64,000 nucleotides of DNA from Sorex araneus (taxonomy: Eukaryota > Chordata > Mammalia > Eulipotyphla > Soricidae): NCBI RefSeq assembly GCF_027595985.1, contig NC_073313.1:85046899-85110898 (forward strand). Reading direction: 5' to 3'. Shown in pieces: positions 35,690 to 45,297 of the stretch (positions within the stretch are counted from its first letter, which is position 1; every line of letters begins with the position of its first letter). Position numbers and translations under genes: made by a program. The notes beneath the pieces are model-generated. The model did not search any database and was not told where the DNA came from. It saw only the letters and a program-made list of their open reading frames with translations.

Positions 35690-36620
35690 AATTTATGAAA
35701 ATACCATGATTTACAAAGTTATAAATAATTTATTTATAATTGGGTTTTAAACATACAATGCTTCATCACAGATCCTGCCACCAGTTTCATATTACCTCCA
35801 CCGTATTTCAAGGTCCTCTCCTACCCCCGCACCCACCCCAGCCTGTCATCTCAACAGTCAGTCACCTTCTCCTCCTTGTCCCTTTTTTTGCTTTTGTATT
35901 TTATTTTTATAAAGTTGTTTATAATAATTTATTACATTTGATATTCCAACACTAATCCCACCACCATTACACCATCCCACCACCATATTTCAAATGTTTC
36001 CACCTTAACCCCCAGAGCCTGCCCCCAGAGCCGGACCTAAATAATCTATTTTGTATTTCTCATTATGAATAATCCACTGAAATGATAAAAAATGTTTCCT
36101 TAGAGGAAAGTGTGTGAAGATTGTTGCATTTCACCATGTAGCCATTAAGTCCTTGTCTTGGTACAACAGTGGTGTAGAGCATGCAGGAATTCTAAAATTT
36201 TAAACACAGTGATACAGCTGAGGTTAATTTTTTTATTTTTAACTAGATGGTGACTTTGGGGTCTGGAGGCATCTCTGTGGCATGTTGTTCTCTTGTTGCT
36301 CTCTTCCAAAAGATTTATTTATGAGTCTCTGGATCATGGAATGAGCTTATATGGCAAGAGAGGCAGTTCGTGGGCATGGCAATCAGGCTACTGGAAACAC
36401 AGGGAGATAAGGAGAGGTGGGCCATTTCCAACTCCATGCAACCATAGATATTTCAGTCACGAGTCCCACATAGTTGGGGTTTTCAGCAGTCACTCATGGA
36501 TGATGTTTGTCCAAGCCTGTGGAGATCAGTCATGAGCATGGCTGCGATTGAGTTCTGGAGGTTTTTGGCTGTCAGGGCTCTGTTGGGGTGGGTAGACTTA
36601 CCCACCCTCCTCTAGCCTGC
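35690..36620 (-). mobile_element. Composite element: GC-rich 5' module on an L1-like 3' backbone (copy 1)
   Basis: On the minus strand, a module at 36620-36290 ends in CCAGAGACT. It is followed by a body with GCCTCCAGACCCCAAAGTCACC (36263-36243) and an A-rich 3' end with repeated GGTGGTGGGAT (35960-35885). A second 3' end lies at 35870-35695. The same order appears at 37975-39120. Not coding. Confidence 0.65.
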
Positions 36621-36639
36621 CCCAGATGAGACAGTCACA

Positions 36640-36790
36640 ACAGGAACCTTTTAAAAATTTTTTATTTAAGTTTGCATTTCATGATTTCAGTGTTGTTTAT
36701 TTTGTGGTTTGTATATTTAGGTCTATCATTCCTTAACACTACATTGACTCTTGCCCTCTGCTCTCTAATTATTTAATCTGTCCCCTGTTT
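36640..36790 (-). mobile_element. L1 3' fragment
   Basis: Plus-strand text CATGATTTCAGTGTTGTTTA and GTCTATCATTCCTT matches the L1 3' region seen at 8960-9030. Confidence 0.6.
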
Positions 36791-36803
36791 CTTCTCAAGT
36801 TCT

Positions 36804-36836
<33 letters not shown>

Positions 36837-36866
36837 GTCGTCGTCGTCGTCGTCATCACCATCATC
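36804..36866. repeat. (ATC)n(GTC)n triplet tail
   Basis: About 10 ATC units then about 7 GTC units on the plus strand. It forms the 3' tail of the RTE-derived element at 36806-37475. Confidence 0.9.
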
Positions 36867-37475
36867 CTGTCCATCTTCAAATTTCTCAAGTGGTCTCAGT
36901 AACATCTGCATTCATCCTAGTCCTGAGATTTTATAGAAGCCTCTCTTTACTCATCTTTCCCAACGTTGGCGCATTTGAGGCTCTTTCAGGGTCAGGGAGT
37001 GAGACCCATCATTGTTACTGGTTTGGGTATATGAATACACCACAGGGAGTTTGCAAGGCTCTCCCATGGGGGCAGGAAACTCTCAGTAGCTTGCAGGTTC
37101 TCCCATAGGGAGAACTAGGTTATAAGATGTCTTCCAAGAGCTTGGTTTTATAGTCTCTGGATGTTGGCCGTTGGTGGGATTATAAGGCACTGGGGGCAGT
37201 CCTTGGGTGTGGCCACCTAGCTACTGGAAAATGGGAAATCTGGGCAGAAGAAGCCCAGTCCCATTCCAAGCAAGCTTAGAGGTCTCAACCCTGGGTCCCA
37301 CACACCGGGGTTCCTCTGCCGGTTTCTTCATGCGTGAAGCTCGTCCGAACGTGTGGAGGGGGGCCTTGAGCATGGCTGTGGCTAGACTCCGGAGGTCTTC
37401 AGCTGCAGGGGCTCTTCTCGGGGTGGGGAGGGAAACTGAAACCCACCCCTCTCTGAGGGACCCCGCGCCTGGCTG
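36806..37475 (-). mobile_element. RTE-derived non-autonomous composite retroelement (copy 1, 670 bp)
   Basis: Flanked by a perfect 13-bp duplication TCTCAAGTTCTAT at 36793-36805 and 37476-37488. On the minus strand: a GC-rich, CpG-bearing module (37475-37140); then RTE 5' region (about 37110-36930, including the part matching GGCAAGCTACCGAGAGT); then a direct join to RTE 3' end (GATGAATGCAGATGTTACTG, about 36918-36890); then a tail of GAT and GAC triplets (36866-36806). It lacks the whole RTE reading frame. The open frames seen here are not genes. Confidence 0.8.
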
Positions 37476-37974
37476 TCTCAAGTTCTATATACTCCTTAAT
37501 TTCATCTTCTCAGCCAAAAATTCACTTGTAGTATAAGATTGTTGTGAGTATAATTATGACTGAAGACACAAAGGTCAGGGATATAATTTATGATCTCAAT
37601 ACTTCCTTGAGTATAGTTGGTCAAAATTATAGTTTGATAATGTTGATATGATATCCCATTACCACCACCATGTAAACTCATTAATTCTCCTGGCATTATA
37701 GACTCACGATTAAATCTCAGAAGAGTTCAAGCAAGTCTCAAAAATTTATAGGCACACTAGTCTCCTGACTAAGAAATCTGGAATACCTTCGGGTGGGGGT
37801 GGGGGTGTTCCCACCCTGCCAAACCTGGCAGTCGCATTCACTGCCATGCTGCTGTGCAGTTGCTGCCATGCCAATAGCCCAATTTTACTACCTCATGATG
37901 AATCTCTGCAGAGATGCAAAATTGATGACAATTCCAGGGATTCCAATCTTTTTTTTTATTCTTTGGAGTAAACC

Positions 37975-39120
37975 ATATATTTTTCCAAATTTTATTTTTA
38001 TAGTTGTTCATATAATTTATTACATTCTATATTCCAACGTCAATCCCACCACCATAACACCTTCCCATCATCATTATTTCGAACCTTCCCACCACCATCC
38101 AAGCCTACCCCCCAAAGCATGTCATAAATAATTTATTATGTATGGCTTGTTATGAATAATGTGTTAAAAATAATCCAAAAAAGTTTCCACAGGGGTAAAT
38201 GTGTGAAGATTTTTGTATCTAACTCTGAAGGCATTCAGCCCTTGTATAAGAGATTACTAACATGTTGTTACATGTTGAGCCTTGTGTGATAATATCTATT
38301 TATTTATTTTGGGGTCTAAATTGATTGCCTTCATCAAAGTGAAAGTAAATTGAAATTTATTAGTTACACCGGTGGGGGGCTAAGGATGGGGGGCTAGGGG
38401 TGTGGGGGTGCGGGGTGGAGCTATACTGGGATTCTTGGTGGTGGAATATGTGCACTGGTGAAGGGATGGGTGTTCGAGCATTGTATAACTGAGACTTAAA
38501 CCTGAAAACTTTGTAACTTTCCACATGGTGACTCAATAAATTTTTTAAAAAAAATAAAACACAATAATAATTGCAATAAAAAATAAATACATTGATTGCC
38601 TTCTACCTTAACCCTATCAAATGTGGTATGCTATTCTTGGTACACCAGTGGAGTAGTGTATTAAATCTGTGTGGCTGTAAATGAGGCTGTAGGCTCCAGG
38701 GATTCTAAAATTTTAAATAAGTTAATACAACTGGAGATGACTTTGGGATCTGGAAGCATTTGTGTAGCTTGTGTCTCTCTTCTGAGATTAAATTGTGAGT
38801 CTCTGGATCATGGCCATTAATGAGCTTCTACGGCGCCAGAGGCAGTTTATAAGTGTAGCCGCCTGGCTCTGGGTGAAACAGGGAAATGGGGGAGATGTCT
38901 CCCATTCTCATTTCCGTGAGAGCCTGGTCACAAAAACTGCATACCTCAAGTTTTCAGCAAATTCATCCTCATGTGTGAGCGGCTCATCGTGAGTCTGTGA
39001 GATGGGCTGTGAGCATGGTGGTGATTGGGTTTTGGAGGTTTTTGTCTGCCAGGGCTCTACTGGAGCTGATGCTGCACTCACCTGCCCCTCTCCAGGGGGA
39101 CACCAGTTTTTAGGCTGAGA
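37975..39120 (-). mobile_element. Composite element: GC-rich 5' module on an L1-like 3' backbone (copy 2)
   Basis: Same order as 35690-36620. The module lies at about 39110-38790 on the minus strand, followed by CCAGATCCCAAAGTCATC, then TTAAAATTTTAGAATCCC, then the 3' end near 37980-38110. Interrupted by an L1 stub at 38333-38590. Confidence 0.65.
38333..38590 (+). mobile_element. L1 3' end, 5'-truncated (258 bp), G-rich
   Basis: Flanked by ATTGATTGCCTTC at 38320-38332 and 38591-38603. Contains the L1 3' signature GAAGGGATGGGTGTTCGAGC and TGGTGACTCAATAAA, with a G-rich block at 38371-38417. Confidence 0.88.
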
Positions 39121-39850
39121 ATTCTGGAGTATTTTCAGAACAATCTCCACCAGGAAAACTCATGGCCTAATTAAACATTCTGGAATTTCTGGAGTGTGTG
39201 ACAGCGATTGTAGCTGCACAATATCTCCATATTCTATGAAACTAACACCCCAGTATGAGCATACCAAATTTGATGAGAACACAACATGGAAGCCAACGAA
39301 GACCAACTAACAAAAACAATAACACAGAAAGCTCAACTAGCAACGCAAAACTTAGTAAACACTCAGACAAGAGCTTAATGATTCCATGGTGAGATATACT
39401 AATTTTCACAATTTTCCTTTACTAAAGTATTTTTTATTTTTCCACTAGCTGTTTAGTTGCAACAAGCAATATATCATAAATTATTTTGTTACTCCACTAC
39501 CCAGCCACCACCACACTCAAGGCTGCTTTCCATACACTCGTGAAGAACCTCACACATGAGTGAAGCCCCACAGAACCAGAAAATTGTGAACTTGGACTCC
39601 AGGCTCAACGAGACCCGGAAACAACATCCTCTGTCTGACTCTTCCAATGCCCAGTGCCCCGCCCCAGGGATCAAACCCAGACGACCCACCCTAACGGAGC
39701 CAGAAAGATACCTCACCGGAAGACCTCCACTACCTCCAGTATGCAGCCACCATACACTGCAGGACGCTTTCCAGACACAGGATAAGACACTTAATACCGA
39801 TTTTCCATAATTTTTGCAAAAATATGGTGTGAACCATGGGAACACCTGTA
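39121..39850. other. Unclassified sequence before RTE copy 2
   Basis: Low-copy-looking sequence with a GC-richer part at 39490-39790. It is not shared with the 5' flank of RTE copy 1, so it is not RTE. No gene recognised. Confidence 0.4.
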
Positions 39851-42090
39851 AGGGCAATTGGAGGCTGCCCTAAAAGCTTCCATCCTTCTCGGAGAGCCGG
39901 CAAGGTACCGAGAGTACTCTTCCCTCATGGAAGAGCCTGACAAGCTACCTGTGGCATATTCAATATTCCAAAAATAGTAACAACAATGGGGCTCATCTGC
40001 CTGATACCGAAAAGCCCCCAATACGGCAACGGTAAGAAGGATGAGCAAGGAGAGGCTGTAAAAACTCAGGGACAAACTAGAATGCAAAAACGAAGAAAGA
40101 CTAAAATGATTCTCTGTACTTTCAATGCATATACACTGGCATCGAAAGCACCCATCGAGGACCTGATGGTGCAAGCACGAAAGATCAAGTACTACATCAT
40201 TGGTCTGACCGAAATGAGAAGGCATCAATCACATCACACCATTTTCGATACTGGAGAAGAACTCTTCCTTGGAACATGTGACAACAGAGGCAATGGTGGT
40301 GTCGGTGTCCTTGTCAACATGACCATGCCCATGAGCATTTATTCATTCCAATGCCTAACAACACAAAGTGGATGATTATGCTTGAATAGATGTGGATCAC
40401 TGCTGGAAGTTTCTATCTTTGTCATCTACACACCAACATCCAACTACAATGAAGAAGAAATTGAGAAGTTCTACATGGAGCTGGAGAAGTGCTATAAAGA
40501 AGATCACACCTTCTACAAGATCATTGTTGGTGACTTTAATGCCAAGATAGGACCGAGAAGGTCGCCCGAAGAACTCCACATTGGGAGCAATGGCCTAGAA
40601 TGGAACAAACAGGGTGAAAGACTGTCTGAGTTCATCATGTCGACCAAGAACATCCATGGTAAGTGAAAGTTCCAGGAAGACCTAATCTAAACTTTGGACA
40701 TGTGAGTCTCCTGGTGGACAGTTCCACAATGAAATTGACCACATCATATTCAATTGAAGGTTTTGCCTGACCAATGTTGCTATTGTCTCAAAATTCCCAA
40801 CAGGATCGGACCACCATCTCCTTCATGCAAAATTCTACTTCACAGAGCAGGGAGAAAGGTCTGCAAAGTTTAAGTTTGAGAAGAGAACTCCCAGAATGAC
40901 CACCAACTGGGAGCTCTTTGGCACTATTGCAGCAATGTAGGAAGATGCCGTCATTGACAACATCGATGAGGAATATGATCAACCGGTTTAGCACCTCCAT
41001 GATTGCACAAAGAATTCCAAGAATGCAAAAGCCACAAACAGAAACCTGTCTTCAGAAACTCTCGAGCTCATTAACCAATGTGGTCTGGCACGAGCCTCAG
41101 GCAACCACAAGCTAACATCTGAGCTCACAAAGCTGTGCACAGAAGGGATAAAGGAAGACCTCAAAGAGAGAAGAGCAGCAGTGTTGGCTGATGCAGAAGA
41201 AACCGGGAAAAGTATTCACAATGCTGGCGTGTCCTTCGCCAATTGCAAGACCAAGATGACTGCCCTGCAACATCCTGATTAATCTATCACATCTTCCAGA
41301 AGGGCAATGGAGAAGATTATTCATGACTTCTGCTTGGATCATTTTGACAGCCACATCCACCTGCCCACATACCAAATTCTTCAGGAGGGATATGTCATTC
41401 TCAACATCCTCCCTTCTGAAATCTGACAAGCCATTTCGTCAGTAAAGACATGTACAGCACCCAGTAAAGACAAGGTCAGGCCCGAACACTTGAAGAATCT
41501 GCCGCCAGAACTAGTCAATACCCTGGCTCAGCTCTTCACATTCTACATGTCTGTATGGAAGGTTCCATCCCAATGGAAAACCAGCAGGACCATTCTGTTG
41601 CACAAGAAAGGAGACATCAATGACATTGGCAACTATCATCCAATCTGCCTGTTGTCTGTCGTCTACAAGTTGTTCACTCAAGTCATCCAGAATAGAATCG
41701 AAAGAACACTAGAAAAAGGACAATCATGTGAGCAAGATGGGTACTGAAAAGGATTCAGCACCTTCGACCATATCCACACAGTGACCAAGCTCATAGCAGT
41801 TTCATGAGAGTACAAGATGCCGCTCTGTCTAACGTTCATTGACTTAAAGAAGGCCTTCGATTCTGTTGAGACTGAAGTGGTCATCAAAGCCCTAGCCAAA
41901 CAGGGCATTCAATTCAGTACATCAAGGTGCTCTGAGAGCTGTATTACAGATTCACCACCAAGATCTCACCATTCTACAAGGAAGTGATCATTGACGTAAA
42001 CAGAGGAGTTCGGCAGGGCCATACCATTTCACTGAAGCTCTTCAGTGCCACCCTTGAGAACATCATGCGAGGACTGGAATGGGAAGAAAT

Positions 42091-42342
42091 CACTGTCACT
42101 GTCACTGTCATCCCATTGTTCATTGATTTGTTCGAGCGGGCACCAATAACGTCTCTCAATGTGAGACTTATTTTTACTGTTTTTGGCATATCCAATACGC
42201 CACGGGTAGCTTGCCAGGCTCTGCCAAGTGGGTGTGATACTCTTGGTAGCTTGCTGGGCTCTCTGAGAGGAGCGGAGGAATAGAACATGGGTCGGCTGCG
42301 TGAAAGGCGAATGCCCTACCACTGTGCTATCGCTCCAGCCCC
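42091..42342 (-). mobile_element. tRNA-headed SINE with RTE-type tail (3' part of the composite)
   Basis: The tail is three CACTGT units on the plus strand at 42091-42108. Body GCATATCCAATACGCCACGG; head end GCTATCGCTCCAGCCCC at 42326-42342. Confidence 0.92.
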
Positions 42343-43448
42343 TTTTCTTTGTTCATTTTAAATCAATTATAATAATATCCCACTTCTTTGGAATTATGGC
42401 TAAATTATGCAAGCCCGGCTGTAAAGGGTCTATTAATTTGATACGGACATTGACTTTTCTTAAATCAGTTAACATTCTCCATTTACCAGTTCTTTTCTTA
42501 ATAGCAAGTACAGGTAAATTCCAAGGACTAGAGCTAGTAATGATATGTCTCAAATCAAGCTGCTCTGTAACCAATTCAAAGATTATCTTTTGTCAGGGGC
42601 CACTGCTTGACCCAAACAGTCTTTAGTTGTTTCCAGACTATTGGGAGGGCTATTTTTCCAGCAGCAAACCTTTTGAAAAATGCAACCAATACCCGTTTGC
42701 TGTGGGTCCTAGTCAAATCAACAGAAGCATTAAATTCTGTAGAGATAGAATATACAGTTTAACATTCTGTCTAATTAAACCTTGATTTTCAATTTTCTGG
42801 GTGCACTATAATAGGAGTCCAGATACTAAAACAATTCTGCAGATATAATTTAGAGTATCACCTCCAGTGGACTGCATTTTATGTTTTATTACATCAAATG
42901 ACTTTAACCTCAATTTTTTTATTCTCTCCCAATATAGAGCGCAAATGGTCATTCATGCACTTTAGCCTTGTATTTTAAACAATCCTTGAAAAATCATGTA
43001 ATATATAAAAAAGGGAGCAAAGTTTTAGATTGTTTATATCTATCTTAGTATGAAAGCCAAATATTGCTTCCAATTTCCTGTTTTATTTCCTATTTCTTTT
43101 CATAATTTGAGATAAACTTTTAAAATTTAAATTCTCTTTTACCACAAATGCATATTTTGTTTTCTGGATATACTCAATTTGAAAGACATTAAAAACTTTT
43201 AACACTTTAGATATTAACTTCTAACTTAAAAACTGAAATCAGAAGGCTGAGAAAGGGCAGGGGACAAAAGGAAAAAAGAAGATGGGAAGAGGTAACTTCT
43301 TCTCTTCCCCTACAAGATCACTAAAGCACAAAAAGGGCGGTTCTCAGCAGCTTCAGGCTATCAAGCTGATATCTGAGATTAATCCAATTAATCCAATTTG
43401 ACTCTTTGCTAGTTAGCTCTAGAAAATTCTTCCCTAAAAAATTTTCTA
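42343..43448 (-). mobile_element. ERV class II-like internal fragment
   Basis: AT-rich, about 1.1 kb. The only readable coding part is a reverse transcriptase segment at 42353-42574. Upstream sequence on the minus strand would be pro/pol 5' sequence but is too decayed to read. No LTR or env is attached. Confidence 0.65.
42353..42574 (-). pseudogene. ERV pol remnant (reverse transcriptase finger region)
   Basis: A 73-codon open stretch with the retroviral pattern SSPWN, then [19 protein letters not shown] and a following IIIDLK. Motif spacing fits a betaretrovirus-like (class II) pol. It starts and stops abruptly, lacks the catalytic YxDD region and is not functional. It agrees with the class II-type LTRs in this window but is not attached to one. 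Confidence 0.75.
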
Positions 43449-44321
43449 GGGAAGAAATGCGAGTGAAAATAGACAGTCGGCAACTACAACAACTTCGCTG
43501 ATGACATCATCTGATAACACCAAACATTAGCCAAGCGGCACAAATGCTGGCCGACTTCCACCGCACGTTTGGAAAGATTGGACCTCAGCTGGACATCAGC
43601 AAAACAATGTTCATAAAAAATGAACTAGTCCCTGACATTCCATTTTCTCTCAATGGAGGAAATGTCTCTGAATGCAGCAGCTATGTGTACCTGAGTCAAG
43701 AACTCAGCATGATGAATGACTTGGTGCTAGAACTGTGCAGGAGGAAGAGAGCCGCGTGGAACGCCTTCAAGAACGTCGTAGAAGTGGCTAAGAGGACGAA
43801 GAACCTCCGACTCCAGGCACATATTTTTAACTGCACCTTTCTTCCTGCACTAACATATGCCTCAGAGACCTGGGCCCGATTGAAACAGGATGAGGACGCT
43901 ATTCAGGTATCTCAAAGAGGAATCAAAAGAGCTATGCTTGGAGTATCACGTTTCACTCAAATGAGAGAAGGAATGCAGAGTTCTGACCTCTGTAGATGGG
44001 GGATGCTGTCTCGTTTGCCAAGGCATCAATAATCAGATGGGCCGGACACATAATGTGATTCAGAGACAACCGCTGGACTAGAGCTGTTACCGATTGGATT
44101 CTACGGGATGTGAGAAGACTGTGTGGCCGCCCACCAACCAGTTGGTCAGACTTCTTCGTCAAAACCCCGAATGAACTGTTTGAGGCTCTTCCTGATCCTG
44201 GAGCGAGCAGATATCATTGGGCTACACTAGCACACCATAGGGACGAATGGAGACGTAACTGGCTCCCGGTCTAGCAAATTGAAGATCAACAAGATGACAA
44301 GTGATAAAAGTGATAGAAGGG

Positions 44322-44506
44322 GGCTGGAGCGATAGCACAGCGGGTAGGGCGTTTGCCTTGCACGCGGCCGACCCGGGTTCGATTCCCAGCATCCCATATG
44401 GTCCCCTGAGCACCGCCAGGGAGTGATTCCTGAGTGCAGAGCCAGGAGTAACCCCTGTGCACCGCCAGGTGTGACCCAAAAAAAAAAAAAAAAGCAAAAA
44501 AAAAAA
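44322..44506 (+). mobile_element. tRNA-headed SINE with poly-A tail, young
   Basis: The cleanest copy in the window: A box TAGCACAGCGGGTAGGG, B box GGTTCGATTCC, GTGTGACCC and a long A-rich tail. Perfect duplication AAAGTGATAGAAGGG at 44307-44321 and 44507-44521. It landed in the 3' tail of RTE copy 2. Confidence 0.96.
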
Positions 44507-44521
44507 AAAGTGATAGAAGGG

Positions 44522-45182
44522 AAGGCCTGGAGATTGTTTGGGAAAATGATAACAATGGTAGAGGGAAGGTCACACTGGTGGTGGCATTGGTATTTGAATA
44601 CTGACTGCCTGTACCAAATGCATCCTGAACAACTTTCTAAGTCACGTGTTTACAGGAAAAATTAAAAAATAATGCTTATAACAAACTGAGGTTTACAGTC
44701 ATCTAAAAGCATAATAGGGACTGTATTTCATGCTCTTCATGAATAAATACTCAAATTAATTTTATTTCCCTTATAGTAGTTCACTGGGAAACTATTCCAT
44801 CGATGCTAAAAATTAGTTGAACTTATTTTAGATGTTTTAATATCCTCATGAGGTTACTGTTCATCTTTTTCTAGATATATTTGTATTCAACACATGGTCA
44901 AAAGTCCTTTGAACATGGTCTGATAAGTAACTGGAGATTATATCCAGTGATACCATTCAAGTAAATTTTAATTTTATTTAGAATTATAATTACAGTCCAT
45001 TAAATTGTCAAATATTTTGGTAAATTTAAGATAAAATTTAAATATCAGAGAGACAATCAGGTTTACATAAGTTCAAGCAGATAAATCAAGTTGTCAAGCT
45101 CTATCTGCTTTTGTTGGTAGTAGAGTTAAAAACAAGAAATATGAAGCAGAAACCCAGTAGCCCCCCAAACAAATAGAAACAG
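44522..45182. other. Intergenic DNA with a possible old 3' end
   Basis: A decayed L1-like 3' end may lie at 44522-44670 (GGTGGTGGCATTGG...AATTAAAAAATAATG). Otherwise unique; no gene. Confidence 0.4.
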
Positions 45183-45297
45183 TGTTGACAATGGAATACT
45201 ATGCAGCTTCAAGGAATGATGAACTCATGCAATTTGCTGTAATGTGGTTGAAACTGGAAGATATCATATTGAGTGAAGGAAGCCAGAAGAAGACAAA
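45183..45297 (+). mobile_element. Old L1 3' fragment, split by an LTR
   Basis: L1 ORF2 end/3' UTR text GGAATACTATGCAGCTTCA and ATCATATTGAGTGAAGGAAG. It stops at GACAAA and resumes at 47297 with GACAAACACAGTATGCTCTC, so it is the target of the LTR insertion. Confidence 0.75.

Larger units (their letters stand above)
42091..43448 (-). mobile_element. Composite insertion: ERV pol fragment joined to an RTE-tailed SINE
   Basis: A single perfect 10-bp duplication GGGAAGAAAT (42081-42090 and 43449-43458) encloses both an ERV-derived block (43448-42343) and a SINE (42342-42091). Both read in the same sense, with the SINE at the 3' end. Removing it restores continuity of RTE copy 2 as judged against copies 1 and 3. 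Confidence 0.8.
39855..44318 (+). mobile_element. RTE-clade LINE, near full length, dead (copy 2), split by a composite insertion
   Basis: The RTE parts are 39855-42090 and 43449-44318. 5' region 39855-40080; endonuclease start at about 40105-40370 (CTFNAY, IIGLTEMRRHQSHH); endonuclease motif VGDFNAKIG at 40526-40552; reverse transcriptase LLHKKGDINDIGNYHP near 41598-41645; motif A FIDLKKAFDS at 41835-41864; motif B GVRQGHTIS at 42007-42033; motif C FADD at 43494-43505, after the insertion; C-terminus RYHWATLAHHRDEWRR near 44210-44255. The 3' end is AAGTGATAAAAGTGATAG, not poly-A. Several stops and frameshifts. Motif C remains readable although 1.36 kb separates it from motif B. Confidence 0.88.

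Noticed and set aside
36804-36866. CRISPR-like or other array
   Set aside because: Simple triplet repeat without spacers, in a mammalian genome.
37207-37536. 109-codon GC-rich open frame and its 86-codon antisense partner
   Set aside because: Lies in the non-coding module of the RTE-derived element; the frame is not kept in the other module copies.
39556-39857. 84- and 122-codon open frames upstream of RTE copy 2
   Set aside because: No domain, no start context and opposite-strand overlap; sequence is not shared with RTE copy 1.
43544-44032. 162-codon open frame
   Set aside because: The reverse-transcriptase C-terminal part of RTE copy 2, not a host gene.
44322-44400. tRNA gene, because clear A and B boxes are present
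   Set aside because: It is the head of a SINE with body, A tail and target duplication; no complete cloverleaf with acceptor stem.
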